In this document: piece after piece, positions 24,966 through 34,265 of the stretch
Layout: each line of letters begins with the position of its first letter
How positions within the stretch are numbered: the first letter of the stretch is position 1
NCBI GenBank assembly: GCA_902826815.1
Contig: CADEGF010000011.1
Location: 30,719-94,718 of the forward strand
DNA: 64,000 nt
Origin: an uncultured Mycobacteriaceae bacterium
Lineage (GTDB): Bacteria > Actinomycetota > Actinomycetes > Mycobacteriales > Mycobacteriaceae
Reading direction: 5' to 3'
The notes under the pieces: generated by a model
What the model saw: the letters and a program-made list of their open reading frames with translations, nothing else
Database searches by the model: none
What the model was told of the DNA's origin: nothing
Translations under genes and position numbers: made by a program

Positions 24966-26021
24966 ATGCTGGCGGGATACATGCTCAAACGCACCGTGCA
25001 CGCGGTGCTGGTGCTGCTCGCGGTGTTGGTGGTGGTCTGGATCCTCGTCAACCAGATCGGCGACCCGGCGCGGCTGATCCTTCCGCCGTCGGCGAGCCAC
25101 CAGCTCTATCTGGATACCCGCGCATCGATGGGCCTCGACGACCCGCTGCCCGAGCGGTTCTGGCGTTCGTTCTCCGGCTGGTTGCAGCTCGATTTCGGTA
25201 ACTCGTTGTGGCAGAAGGTGCCCGCGCTGGGTTTGGTGCTCGATCGCCTTCCGGCGACGCTGTTGCTGACGGTGGCGACATTCCTCGTGGCGATCCCCAT
25301 CTCGCTGGCACTCGGGGTACTTTCGGCGCTACGGCCGGACGGTCTGCTGGACCGGTTCCTGACCGCAGTCTCGCTGTCGGGTGTGTCGATCGCAGACTTC
25401 TGGCTCGGGCTGATGCTGATCCTGCTGTTCGGTGTGAAACTGCATCTGCTCCCGACGTCCGGCTACGGCGGAATCGAGTTTCTCGTCCTGCCCGCACTCA
25501 CGTTGGCGTTCAGACCCATCGGCAGACTCGCCCAGGTGGCGCGGTCGGCGCTCGTCGAGGAGATGCAGAAGCCCTATATCGTTGCCCTGCGCGCGCAGGG
25601 CATGTCTGAGGGGCGCATCGTGCGCCGCCACGCGATGAAGAACAGCCTCATCCCGATCATCACGGTCGGCGGCGACGAACTTGCGAGCTTCCTCAACGGC
25701 GCGGTGGTGATCGAGACCATCTTCGCCTGGCCGGGTATCGGCAGCCTGTTCATCAACGCGATCGAAAGACGGGATTTGCCACTGGTTTTGGCGTGCGTAT
25801 TTGTCATCGCCACGATGGTCATCATCGTCAACCTCGTCATCGATCTCACCTACGCGTGGATCGACCCGCGGGCATCCCTGATCGTGGACTCACGGCGGCG
25901 AAAGCGGGGTAGCGGACCCGTAACGCCGTCGACGATGGGCTCCATGACGGGCGGCGGCCAGGGCATCGCAGACGAGGACGTCGGGGCGACACCACAGTCG
26001 CTCTCGGCGACACCGACCTAG
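24966..26021 (+). CDS. Opp/Dpp-type ABC transporter permease (DppB-like)
   Basis: 351 aa, six TM segments. Seen: MLKRTVHAVLVLLAVLVVVW at the N-terminus, GLDDPLPERFW, LDFGNSLW, LLPTSGYGGIEFLVLPALTL, the EAA loop VALRAQGMSEGRIVRRHAMK and VVIETIFAWPGIGSL, all typical of DppB/OppB. A hydrophilic tail of about 50 residues at the C-terminus is unusual in length and probably cytoplasmic. GGGGGA 7 nt before ATG 24966 fixes the start; earlier in-frame sequence overlaps the aldolase gene. Pairs with the DppC-like protein encoded 8 kb upstream. Confidence 0.93.
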   Translation: MLAGYMLKRTVHAVLVLLAVLVVVWILVNQIGDPARLILPPSASHQLYLDTRASMGLDDPLPERFWRSFSGWLQLDFGNSLWQKVPALGLVLDRLPATLLLTVATFLVAIPISLALGVLSALRPDGLLDRFLTAVSLSGVSIADFWLGLMLILLFGVKLHLLPTSGYGGIEFLVLPALTLAFRPIGRLAQVARSALVEEMQKPYIVALRAQGMSEGRIVRRHAMKNSLIPIITVGGDELASFLNGAVVIETIFAWPGIGSLFINAIERRDLPLVLACVFVIATMVIIVNLVIDLTYAWIDPRASLIVDSRRRKRGSGPVTPSTMGSMTGGGQGIADEDVGATPQSLSATPT

Positions 26022-26052
26022 AAACTCACCGAAAAGGCTTGAGAGGAGACGA

Positions 26053-27294
26053 ATGAGCGAGGGGGCGCAGCCCGGTCCGTTGGAAGGTGTTCGCGTACTG
26101 GACTTCACGGAGCGGATGCAGGGGCCGTACGGGACGCAGATCCTGGCCGATCTCGGGGCGGAGGTCATCAAGGTCGAGCGACGGGTGTCGTTGACCGTCG
26201 ACGGGCGGCCCGATGAACGCTACGGGCCCAACGGGCGCTACGGGCAGGATCCCGCCGACACCTCGTTCTACGCAGCGGGATTCCTTGCGGCCAACCGCAA
26301 CAAGAAGAGCGTCACGGTCGACCTGAAGAACTCCGAAGGCAAGGCGGTAATAGAGCGCCTCGTCGAACAGTCCGACGTCGTCTACGAAAACTTCCGGCCC
26401 GGCGTGATGGATCGGCTGGGCATCGGCTACCAGGATTGCGCCCGTATCAATCCGTCGGTGATTTACGCGTCGGCGTACGGATTCGGCTCGGACGGACCGT
26501 ATCTGCGCAGGCCCGGCCAAGATGTGCTGGTGCAGGCCATCGGCGGCTTCGGCGCGATGAACGCGGCAGCGGACGGCAGGCCGACGCCGGTCGGGATGTC
26601 GATAACGGATCTGCTGGGGGGCATGAACGGCGCCATCGCGGTGCTGGCGGCCCTGCGCCACCGCGAGCGCACCGGCGAGGGTCAGCGAGTCGAGGTGAAT
26701 CTGCTGGCCAGCGCCATCGCGGCACAGTCCGAACAGGCAGTGCACTTCCTGAACACCGATGTCGGTGAGCCCGACCGCGGCACTGTCATGCACGCGCATC
26801 CGTATATCCCTGCACCGTATGGGTTCTACGCCACCAAGGACGGATACCTCGCGCTGTCCAGCGGCCGCCAGATCCCCGAGCTGTCGCGGATTCTCGGGCT
26901 GCCCGAGCTCACCACCGACCCCCGATTCATCACACCGAGCGCGCGCAACGATCACCGCGAAGCGTTCGAGAAGCTACTCGAAGAGGCACTGCAACAGAAG
27001 ACGACGGCCGAGTGGCTGGAGCTGATGGACCCAGATGAGATGTTCGTCGCGCCGGTGAAGACGTTCGGCGATGCCTTCACCGACGAACAGGTCGTCCAGC
27101 AGGGAATGGTCGCCACCATCGACTCACCGGTGGGCGAGCTGAGACTGCCCGCGCCGCCGTACAAGCTGTCGCGGACCCCTGCCTCGGTGCGCACCGCGCC
27201 GCCTCGTCACGGAGAGCACACCGAGGAGGTGCTCGAGGCGGCCGGCTTCAGCCGCGACGACATCGACCGGCTGCGTGACCGCAAGGCGATCTGA
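26053..27294 (+). CDS. CaiB/BaiF class III CoA-transferase (copy 2)
   Basis: 413 aa. Seen: VLDFTERMQGPYGTQILADL, AEVIKVERRV, FRPGVMDRLGIGY, catalytic Asp in RPGQDVLVQA, HPYIPAPYGFYATKDGYLAL and a C-terminal APPRHGEHTEEV that closes the active site. AGGAG lies upstream of ATG 26053. It overlaps the next CoA-transferase by one base (TGATG), and the two align over their whole length, pointing to tandem duplication. Class III enzymes of this type can work as hetero-oligomers, so copies 2 and 3 may form one enzyme. Confidence 0.9.
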   Translation: MSEGAQPGPLEGVRVLDFTERMQGPYGTQILADLGAEVIKVERRVSLTVDGRPDERYGPNGRYGQDPADTSFYAAGFLAANRNKKSVTVDLKNSEGKAVIERLVEQSDVVYENFRPGVMDRLGIGYQDCARINPSVIYASAYGFGSDGPYLRRPGQDVLVQAIGGFGAMNAAADGRPTPVGMSITDLLGGMNGAIAVLAALRHRERTGEGQRVEVNLLASAIAAQSEQAVHFLNTDVGEPDRGTVMHAHPYIPAPYGFYATKDGYLALSSGRQIPELSRILGLPELTTDPRFITPSARNDHREAFEKLLEEALQQKTTAEWLELMDPDEMFVAPVKTFGDAFTDEQVVQQGMVATIDSPVGELRLPAPPYKLSRTPASVRTAPPRHGEHTEEVLEAAGFSRDDIDRLRDRKAI

Positions 27295-28526
27295 TGGCGG
27301 TCGCGCAAGGACCGCTGGCCGGCATCCGGGTGCTGGACTTCACCGAGCGGATGCAGGGTCCATACGCGACGCAGATGCTCGCGGACATGGGCGCCGACGT
27401 GGTCAAGGTCGAGCGGCGGGTGGCGCTGACGGCAGACGGCCGCAGCGACGACAGGTACGGAGTGAACGGGCGCTACGGCACCGACCACGACGACTCGACG
27501 ATCTATGCCGCAGGCTTCCTCGCCAACAACCGCAACAAGCGCAGCATCACCGCCGACCTGAAAACCGATGCGGGGCTGGCGATGATTCATCGGTTGGTGC
27601 CGCAGTTCGACATCATCTACGAGAATTTCCGGCCCGGCGTGATGGATCGTCTCGGTCTCGGCTACGAACGGTGTCGGGAACTCAGTCCGAAGATCGTCTA
27701 CGTGTCCGCGACCGGGTACGGGCCGGACGGCCCGCACGCTGCCAAACCTGGCCAGGATGTGCTGGTCGAGGCGCGCACCGGATGGGGCGAGCTCAACAGT
27801 GTCGACGGGCGACCCGTACCGGTGGCATCGGCGCTTGCGGACACGCTCGGCGCGATGAACGGGGCGTTCGGGACAGTGTGCGCGATCGTGCATGCGTTGC
27901 GGACCGGAGAAGGGCAGCGGGTCCGCACCAGCCTGTACGAGAGCGCGATAGCAGGTATGGCGGAGTGGGGATTTCACTTCCTGAATTCTCCGCAGGGCGC
28001 CCCGCAACGTCCCCGTCCCGGACACGCCAGCCCGTACACACCACCCCCGTACGGCTTCTACGCCACCAAGGACGGGCACATCGCATTGTCCAGCGGTCGC
28101 CAGATCGCCACGCTATCAGGCATTCTCGGTATCGATGACCTCAGTCAGGACGACCGCTTCTCAACCTATTGGGCACGGCAGGACAACCGTGAGGAGTTCG
28201 CCAGAATCCTCGAGGAAGCCCTCAGTCAAAAGACGACTGCGGAATGGCTTGACCTGATGGAGCCCGAGGACCTCTTCGCCGCGCCCGTCAACACGATGGC
28301 TGAGGCATTCGCCGATCCGGCGGTCGCCCACTCGGAGATGCTCACCGAACTCGATACGCCGGCCGGGCCGCTGAAGTTTCTCGGTGTTCCCTACAAACTG
28401 GACAAAACGCCTGCGACGGTCAGGACACCACCGCCGCTGCACGGCGAGCACACGGACGAGGTGCTCACGCAAGCCGGCTTCGCCACTGCCGAGATCGCGG
28501 AATTACGCAGGCAAGGTGCGATCTGA
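27294..28526 (+). CDS. CaiB/BaiF class III CoA-transferase (copy 3)
   Basis: 410 aa. Seen: VLDFTERMQGPYATQMLADM, ADVVKVERRVAL, FRPGVMDRLGLGYERC, catalytic Asp in KPGQDVLVEA, YTPPPYGFYATKDGHIAL, PPLHGEHTDEVL. Compared with copy 2, the glycine-rich segment after the catalytic Asp is changed (TGWGELNS against GGFGAMNA), suggesting a different acyl group. Last gene of the island; about 200 bp further the conserved WS/DGAT operon begins. Confidence 0.9.
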   Translation: MAVAQGPLAGIRVLDFTERMQGPYATQMLADMGADVVKVERRVALTADGRSDDRYGVNGRYGTDHDDSTIYAAGFLANNRNKRSITADLKTDAGLAMIHRLVPQFDIIYENFRPGVMDRLGLGYERCRELSPKIVYVSATGYGPDGPHAAKPGQDVLVEARTGWGELNSVDGRPVPVASALADTLGAMNGAFGTVCAIVHALRTGEGQRVRTSLYESAIAGMAEWGFHFLNSPQGAPQRPRPGHASPYTPPPYGFYATKDGHIALSSGRQIATLSGILGIDDLSQDDRFSTYWARQDNREEFARILEEALSQKTTAEWLDLMEPEDLFAAPVNTMAEAFADPAVAHSEMLTELDTPAGPLKFLGVPYKLDKTPATVRTPPPLHGEHTDEVLTQAGFATAEIAELRRQGAI

Positions 28527-28569
28527 GCGTCTCGCGTGTTACCGCCTAGCTTCCCCTTCCCTCGGCACT

Positions 28570-28614
28570 GGTCAGGACCGTAGCCGGCCCCAGCCCTAGG
28601 AATCGGACCTGACC
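28570..28614 (+). other. Inverted repeat in the gap between island and WS/DGAT operon
   Basis: GGTCAGG (28570-28576) and CCTGACC (28608-28614) form a perfect 7-bp inverted repeat around a 31-nt loop, the only notable structure between 28527 and 28710. It could be a weak terminator for the long operon or a binding site. The rest of the gap shows no gene. Confidence 0.25.
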
Positions 28615-28710
28615 TGCGCGTTAGAGGCAGCCCGAAACGTCCACCACAGCGAGTTATGGCGGACTAGCGTGGGTAGTCGAATGTGCGAGGCGACGGGAGG
28701 AGCAGCAACG

Positions 28711-28734
28711 ATGGCAGGGTGGCCGCAGCCGTGA
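28711..28734 (+). CDS. 7-codon upstream ORF coupled to the WS/DGAT gene
   Basis: ATG 28711, preceded by the strong site GGGAGGAG 8 nt upstream, encodes MAGWPQP and stops at TGA 28732-28734, which overlaps the GTG start of the acyltransferase (GTGA). The acyltransferase GTG has no ribosome binding site of its own. This fits a leader peptide through which ribosomes reach the main gene by termination-reinitiation. No peptide function is implied. Confidence 0.5.
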   Translation: MAGWPQP

Positions 28735-30218
28735 GTGACGCGCCGGGATGGGAGACCACGGCGGGACCTCCGGAGGAACTCAGCTCCGTCGACCAGATTC
28801 TGCACCGCGGCGAGGCGAATCCGCGCACGCGCTCGGGGATCATGACGCTGGAGGTCCTCGACACCACGCCTGACTGGGAACGGCTGCGGACCCGGTTCGA
28901 GCATGCTTCGCGCAAGGTGCTGCGGCTACGGCAGAAGGTCGTGATGCCGACGCTGCCCACGGTGGCGCCGCGCTGGGTCATCGACCCCGACTTCAACCTC
29001 GACTTCCATGTCCGTCGCGTCCGCGTCGCCGAGCCAGGCACGTTGCGCGCGGTGCTCGACCTCGCCGAGGTCGCACTGCAGTCACCGCTCGACATCTCGC
29101 GGCCGCTGTGGACCGCCACCCTCGTCGAGGGACTCGCGGGTGGCCGGGCCGCGATGATGGTTCACCTCAGCCACGCCGTCACCGATGGTGTGGGCGGGGT
29201 CGAGATGTTCGCCAACCTCTACGACCTCGAGCGCGACCCACCGCCTGAGGCGGACCCGCCGATGCCGATCCCGCAGGACCTGTCGCCGAACGACCTTATG
29301 CGGCAAGGGTTCAACCGGTTGCCAGGCGCCATCGCAGGCGGTGTCGGCAAGGCGATCTACGGTGCCGCACACGCTGTCGGGAACGTGTTCCGCGACCCGG
29401 TCGCATCGCTCGGCGGTGCCGTCGAGTACGCCATTTCGGGTGCCCGCGTGGTCGCGCCCGCCGCCGAGCCGTCGCCGGTGCTGCTCCGCCGCAGCCTTTC
29501 CTCCCGCAGCGACGCCATCGACATCGAGTTCGGTGATCTGCACAGGGCCGCCAAAGCGGCGGGCGGGTCGATCAACGATGCCTACCTGGCAGGCCTGTGC
29601 GGCGCGCTGCGGCTGTACCACGAACGCATGGGTGTGCCCGTCGACACCCTGCCGATGGCGATCCCGGTCAACATGCGGTCCGATAACGACCCCGCAGGCG
29701 GAAACCGGTTCGCGGGTGTCAATCTCGCGGCGCCCATCAGTGAGGTCGACCCGGAGAAGCGGATCAAGAGCATTCGCTCGCAGATGACACGCAAGCGTGA
29801 AGAGCGCGCGGTGAACATGGTCGGCGTCATCGCACCGCTGATCAGCCTCTTGCCGGACACCGTCCTCGAGGGGATGGCCGGATCCATCGTGAACTCCGAC
29901 GTGCAGGCCAGCAATGTGCCTGTGTACGCAGGAGATACATTCATCGCGGGCGCAAAGATCCTGCGACAGTACGGACTTGGCCCGCTACCCGGGGTGGCGA
30001 TGATGGTCGTGCTTGTGTCGCGGGCCGGCTACATCACCGTCACCGCGCGATACGACCGCGCCGCGGTGACCGACGGAGACTTCTTCGCCAGGTGCATGCA
30101 GGTCGGATTCGACGAAGTGCTCGCGCTCGGCGGCGAAGGCCGTTCGATGCCCGCCTCATTCACTGCCGATACCCAAGAACCCAACCCACCGTCACCGAAC
30201 GGGAGCAGCGCCCTATGA
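28731..30218 (+). CDS. Wax ester synthase / diacylglycerol acyltransferase (WS/DGAT)
   Basis: 495-aa acyl-CoA-dependent acyltransferase that esterifies diacylglycerol or long-chain alcohols at the membrane (Rv2484c-type by context). Seen: LSSVDQILHR at the N-terminus, DISRPLWTATLVEGL, the active-site region HLSHAVTDGVGG, the middle NDAYLAGLCGALRLYHERMG, and the C-terminal VNMRSDNDPAGGNRFAG and GVAMMVVLVSRAGY. Odd: the canonical HHxxxDG motif reads S147-H148-x3-D152-G, so the first His is Ser while the catalytic second His is kept. GTG 28731 is coupled to a 7-codon upstream ORF. ATGA overlap with plsC; a 129-bp piece is duplicated at 3.8 kb. Confidence 0.9.
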   Translation: MSDAPGWETTAGPPEELSSVDQILHRGEANPRTRSGIMTLEVLDTTPDWERLRTRFEHASRKVLRLRQKVVMPTLPTVAPRWVIDPDFNLDFHVRRVRVAEPGTLRAVLDLAEVALQSPLDISRPLWTATLVEGLAGGRAAMMVHLSHAVTDGVGGVEMFANLYDLERDPPPEADPPMPIPQDLSPNDLMRQGFNRLPGAIAGGVGKAIYGAAHAVGNVFRDPVASLGGAVEYAISGARVVAPAAEPSPVLLRRSLSSRSDAIDIEFGDLHRAAKAAGGSINDAYLAGLCGALRLYHERMGVPVDTLPMAIPVNMRSDNDPAGGNRFAGVNLAAPISEVDPEKRIKSIRSQMTRKREERAVNMVGVIAPLISLLPDTVLEGMAGSIVNSDVQASNVPVYAGDTFIAGAKILRQYGLGPLPGVAMMVVLVSRAGYITVTARYDRAAVTDGDFFARCMQVGFDEVLALGGEGRSMPASFTADTQEPNPPSPNGSSAL

Positions 30219-31897
30219 CCGCCGAAGACGGCCAGCCGAGACGACGCACCAACCCGCGCACCATGCGGTTGCCGGGGTCGGTCGCCGAGATCCAGGGCAG
30301 CCCCGCGGGGCCAGGGGTCGGCGCATTTTTCGACCTCGACGGCACCCTGGTCGCCGGGTTCACCGGCATCATCATGACGCGGGATCGGTTGCGGCGCGGA
30401 CAGATGGGTGTCGGTGAGTTCATCGGCATGGTGCAGGCGGGTCTGAACCATCAGCTGGGCCGCTCGGAGTTCGAAGACCTGATCGGCAAGGGCGCCAGGA
30501 TGTTGCGCGGCAGCTCGCTGGGTGACGTCGACGAACTGGCCGAGCGTCTCTTCGTGCAGAAGATCATCGGACGTATCTATCCCGAGATGCGCGAGCTCGT
30601 CCGCGCACACATGGAGCGCGGCCACACCGTCGTGCTCAGTTCGTCGGCGCTGACGGTGCAGGTGGAACCCGTCGCGCGCTTCCTCGGCATCAAGAACGTG
30701 TTGAGCAACAAGTTCGAGACCGACGACAACGGGTTGATCACCGGCGAGGTGACGACGCCGATCATCTGGGGTCCCGGCAAGGCAAGGGCCGTGCAGGCGT
30801 TCGCCGCCGAACACAATGTCGACCTTGCGAAGAGCTACTTCTACGCCGACGGCGACGAGGACGTCGCGCTGATGTATCTGGTCGGCAACCCGCGACCCAC
30901 CAACCCGGCGGGCAAGCTGGCGGCCGTTGCGGCCAAACGGGGTTGGCCCGTTCTGCGGTTCAGCAGCCGCAGTGGCAGCAACCCGGTTTCGCAGCTGCGC
31001 ACCGCCGCGGGTGTGGCGTCTCTGGTGCCCATCGCGGCGGGCGCCGTCGGGCTCGGCCTGCTCACCCGCAACCGGCGCACCGGCGTCAACTTCTTCACCT
31101 CGGCGTTCGGGCGGGCGCTGCTGACCACCACAGGTGTGAGCATCAACCTGCTGGGCAAGGAGAACCTGAACAAGAAGCGGCCCGCGGTGTTCATCTTCAA
31201 CCACCGCAACCAGGTTGATCCCGTCATCGCGGGCAGGCTCGTCGACACCAACTTCACCTCGGTCGGCAAGAAGGAACTGGAGAACGACCCGATCGTCGGC
31301 ACGATGGGCAAGGTGATGGACGCGGCGTTCATCGACCGGGACAACCCCAAGGCCGCGGTGGAGAGCCTGAAAAAGGTTGAAGCGCTTGCCAAGAAGGGCC
31401 TCTCCATCCTCATCGCCCCGGAGGGGACCCGGCTGGACACCACCGAGGTGGGCCCGTTCAAGAAGGGTCCGTTCCGCATTGCGATGTCGGCCGGAATCCC
31501 CATCGTGCCGATGGTCATCCGCAACGCTGAGGTGATCTCGTCGCGCGACTCGACGACCTTCAACCCCGGCACCGTCGACGTGGTCGTGTACCCGCCGATC
31601 CCGACGGACGACTGGACCGTCGAGAATCTGTCGGACAAGATCGCCGAGGTGCGTCAGCTCTACCTGGACACGCTGAAAGACTGGCCGCACGAATCGGTTC
31701 CGAAGATCGGGCCGTACGCGCGGGGCAGGGGCGCCGCGAAGAAGACGCCCGCCAAGAAGACGCCGGCGAAGAAGGCTCCGGCGAAGACGGCGGCCAAGAC
31801 TGCGGCCAAGAAGACGGTGAAGAAGGCGGTGGCGAAGAAGACGCCTGCCAAGACGACGCCTGCCAAGAAGGCGCCTGCCAAGAAGGGGCGGTCGTGA
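30215..31897 (+). CDS. plsC: HAD-phosphatase / 1-acylglycerol-3-phosphate acyltransferase fusion (PlsC)
   Basis: 560 aa, two enzymes in one chain. Residues about 30-260 are a HAD-IB phosphatase of SerB type ([11 protein letters not shown] motif [12 protein letters not shown] motif). Residues about 300-500 are a PlsC acyltransferase with [10 protein letters not shown] (HX4D) and [11 protein letters not shown]. The last 55 residues are a Lys/Ala/Pro tail of PAKK-type repeats like histone H1 or HupB. The pair could make phosphatidate from lysophosphatidate and hydrolyse a phosphate. ATG 30215 overlaps the WS/DGAT stop; GTG of plsB2 overlaps its stop. Corresponds to Rv2483c by order. Confidence 0.92.
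   Translation: MTAEDGQPRRRTNPRTMRLPGSVAEIQGSPAGPGVGAFFDLDGTLVAGFTGIIMTRDRLRRGQMGVGEFIGMVQAGLNHQLGRSEFEDLIGKGARMLRGSSLGDVDELAERLFVQKIIGRIYPEMRELVRAHMERGHTVVLSSSALTVQVEPVARFLGIKNVLSNKFETDDNGLITGEVTTPIIWGPGKARAVQAFAAEHNVDLAKSYFYADGDEDVALMYLVGNPRPTNPAGKLAAVAAKRGWPVLRFSSRSGSNPVSQLRTAAGVASLVPIAAGAVGLGLLTRNRRTGVNFFTSAFGRALLTTTGVSINLLGKENLNKKRPAVFIFNHRNQVDPVIAGRLVDTNFTSVGKKELENDPIVGTMGKVMDAAFIDRDNPKAAVESLKKVEALAKKGLSILIAPEGTRLDTTEVGPFKKGPFRIAMSAGIPIVPMVIRNAEVISSRDSTTFNPGTVDVVVYPPIPTDDWTVENLSDKIAEVRQLYLDTLKDWPHESVPKIGPYARGRGAAKKTPAKKTPAKKAPAKTAAKTAAKKTVKKAVAKKTPAKTTPAKKAPAKKGRS
31735..31894 (+). repeat. Degenerate Lys-Ala-Pro codon repeats at the 3' end of plsC
   Basis: Repeats of about 12-15 bp (variants of AAGAAGACGCCTGCC) encode the PAKK/TAAK tail. 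The array is in frame and likely to vary in copy number between strains by slippage. The tail is polycationic and may bind nucleic acid or acidic lipid headgroups. Confidence 0.7.
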
Positions 31898-34236
31898 CCG
31901 CCGCCGATCCGCTCGTCAGCTTCTCCACCACTGACGACGCGCTGGTGCTCGCATCGGTGTCATCGCCCGCGGAACGAGAGTTGTTGAGCGACTGGCTGCA
32001 ACAGCAGCGCCGCGAGCATCCCGATTCCAAAGTCGCCGTCCTCGAATTGCCCGACGGCGATCCGCCGCCCGGCGTGCTGGCCCGGCTCGTTCAGGAGCTC
32101 GAAGCCGATGAGGACCGCACCGTCGTTCCGGTGCGTGTCTTCTGGGTGCCCGGTGGTCTGCCGACTCGCTCGAAGGTGGTGTCGCTGATCTCCGGCCGCG
32201 ACACCTATCGGCCGCCGGAGATGCTGCAACGCCGAATCCTCAAGCGGGACCCGTCGCGGGCCCGCGTGGTGGCGGGTGAACCCGCAAAGGTGTCCGAGCT
32301 GCGTCAACAGTGGAGCGACAACACGGCAGGCGAAAACCCCCGCGATCTGGCGCATTTCGTCCTCAGGCGGGCGAGTCTCGCGATCGAGCGCGTCGAGCTG
32401 CGGCTGCTCGGCCCGGAATACAAGTCGCCCAAGCTGATGGGCCCCGAGATTCTGGCGTCGGCGCAATTCCGGGAGGGCCTGGAGAAGATCCCCGGCGCGA
32501 CGCTGGAAAAGGCGACCGAGATGCTCGACGAGCTCTCTACCGGATGGAGCCGATTCTCCGTCGACCTCATCCCGTCGCTGGGCCGGGCCATCTTCAGCCG
32601 CGGGTTCGACCCGAACATCGACTACGACCGCGCCGAGATAGAAAACATGCGGCACGCGCTGGAGACTCACCCCGCGGTGCTGTTGTTCTCCCACCGGTCC
32701 TATCTGGACGGCGTCATCGTTCCCGTTGCGATGCAGGAGAATCGGCTGCCGCCCGTGCACACGTTCGCGGGCATCAACCTGTCGTTCGGGTTCATGGGGC
32801 CGTTGATGCGGCGCTCCGGCGTCATCTTCCTGCGGCGCAAGCTCGACGACCCGCTGTACAAGTTCGTGCTGCGACAGTTCGTCGGCTACATCGTGCAAAA
32901 GCGATTCAACCTCAGCTGGTCGATCGAGGGCACCCGCTCGCGGACCGGAAAGATGTTGCCGCCCAAGCTCGGACTGATGAGTTACGTCGCAGACGCCTAC
33001 CTCGAAGGCCGCAGTGACGACATTCTGCTGCAGCCGGTGTCCATCAGTTTCGACCAGCTGCACGAAACCGCCGAGTATGCCGCGTACGCGCGCGGTGGCG
33101 AGAAGACACCCGAAGGGGTGTCCTGGCTGTACAACTACATCAAGGCCCAGGGCGAACGCAGCTACGGCAAGATCTACGTCCGATTCCCCGAAGCCGTGTC
33201 CATGCGCGAGTACCTGGGCGAGCCCGGCGGCCCCATCACGCAGGACGAACCCGCGAAACGCCTTGCCATGCAGAAAATGGCGATCGAGGTGTCGTGGCGG
33301 ATCCTTCGTGCCACACCGGTCAACGCGTCGGGTCTGGTTTCGGCGCTCCTACTGACCACCCGGGGCACCGCGCTGACGCTCGACCAACTGCACCACACGC
33401 TGCAGGATTCGCTGGATTACCTTGAGCGCAAACAGACTCCGGTCACCAACAGTGTGCTGCGGCTGCGAACGGCCGACGGTGTTCGGGCAGCCCTTGACGC
33501 GTTGTCGAACGGCCATCCGATCACCTGCGTCGACGGAGGACGCGAGCCCGTCTGGCGGATAGCGCCCGAGCAGGAGCACGAGGCGGCCTTCTACCGCAAC
33601 ACGGTGATCGACGCGTTCATGGAGACCGCGATCGTCGACATGGCGCTCGTCTACGCGGCCCGCGCCGACGGAGATCGGTTGGAGGCGTTCTGGAGTCGCG
33701 CGATGCGGCTGCGCGATCTGCTGAAGTTCGACTTCTACTTCGCAGACTCGGCCGCGTTCCGGGAACATCTCGCTGAAGAGATGGCCTGGCACGACGATTG
33801 GGAGGCGCACGTCGCCGCGGGCGGTGAAGAGGTTTACGCCATGCTGCGGGTCAAGCGGCCGCTGATCGCACAGGCGGTATTGCGGCCCTACTTCGAGGCG
33901 TACGAGATCGTCGCCGACGTGTTGCGCGACCTTCCCGCCGAGATCGACGAGAAGGAACTGACGAAGCGGGCGCTCGGCGTCGGCAACCAGTACGTCGCGC
34001 AGGGTCGGGTGCGCAGCACCGAGGCGGTGTCGGCGCTGCTGTTCGCGACCGCGCGACAGGTGGTCGCCGACCAACACCTGCTCGAGCCGGCCGCCGATCT
34101 CCGCGAGCGGCGGACCGCGTTCCGTGACGAGCTGCGCGAGATCCTCGCTGACATGGACAAGGTGGAGCAGATCTCGCTGGCGCAGTTCGTCGCGCGTGAA
34201 ACCGAGCGACGCGCCCTGCGCGACGCGGCGAAGTAG
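31894..34236 (+). CDS. plsB2: Glycerol-3-phosphate acyltransferase PlsB2
   Basis: 780 aa, catalysing the first step of phospholipid and triacylglycerol synthesis (sn-1 acylation of glycerol-3-phosphate). Seen: [14 protein letters not shown] (HX4D, block I), [10 protein letters not shown] (block II), [17 protein letters not shown] (block III) and [12 protein letters not shown] (block IV), in the correct order. Length agrees with M. tuberculosis PlsB2 (Rv2482c, about 789 aa). Third gene of a GTGA/ATGA-coupled acyltransferase operon. Acts at the cytoplasmic membrane. No deviation from catalytic motifs is visible. Confidence 0.95.
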   Translation: MTAADPLVSFSTTDDALVLASVSSPAERELLSDWLQQQRREHPDSKVAVLELPDGDPPPGVLARLVQELEADEDRTVVPVRVFWVPGGLPTRSKVVSLISGRDTYRPPEMLQRRILKRDPSRARVVAGEPAKVSELRQQWSDNTAGENPRDLAHFVLRRASLAIERVELRLLGPEYKSPKLMGPEILASAQFREGLEKIPGATLEKATEMLDELSTGWSRFSVDLIPSLGRAIFSRGFDPNIDYDRAEIENMRHALETHPAVLLFSHRSYLDGVIVPVAMQENRLPPVHTFAGINLSFGFMGPLMRRSGVIFLRRKLDDPLYKFVLRQFVGYIVQKRFNLSWSIEGTRSRTGKMLPPKLGLMSYVADAYLEGRSDDILLQPVSISFDQLHETAEYAAYARGGEKTPEGVSWLYNYIKAQGERSYGKIYVRFPEAVSMREYLGEPGGPITQDEPAKRLAMQKMAIEVSWRILRATPVNASGLVSALLLTTRGTALTLDQLHHTLQDSLDYLERKQTPVTNSVLRLRTADGVRAALDALSNGHPITCVDGGREPVWRIAPEQEHEAAFYRNTVIDAFMETAIVDMALVYAARADGDRLEAFWSRAMRLRDLLKFDFYFADSAAFREHLAEEMAWHDDWEAHVAAGGEEVYAMLRVKRPLIAQAVLRPYFEAYEIVADVLRDLPAEIDEKELTKRALGVGNQYVAQGRVRSTEAVSALLFATARQVVADQHLLEPAADLRERRTAFRDELREILADMDKVEQISLAQFVARETERRALRDAAK

Positions 34237-34265
34237 CCCCCAGGTAAGGGCCATACGCTGGTGGC

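Noticed and set aside
13961-28526. Fatty-acid beta-oxidation or steroid-degradation operon
   Set aside because: No acyl-CoA dehydrogenase, thiolase or acyl-CoA ligase is present. The combination of CoA-transferases, aldolases and tartrate-type dehydrogenase suits short polar acids better.
30029-31690. 553-codon antisense open frame across WS/DGAT and plsC
   Set aside because: Same shadow effect; composition is not protein-like and no ribosome binding site is seen.
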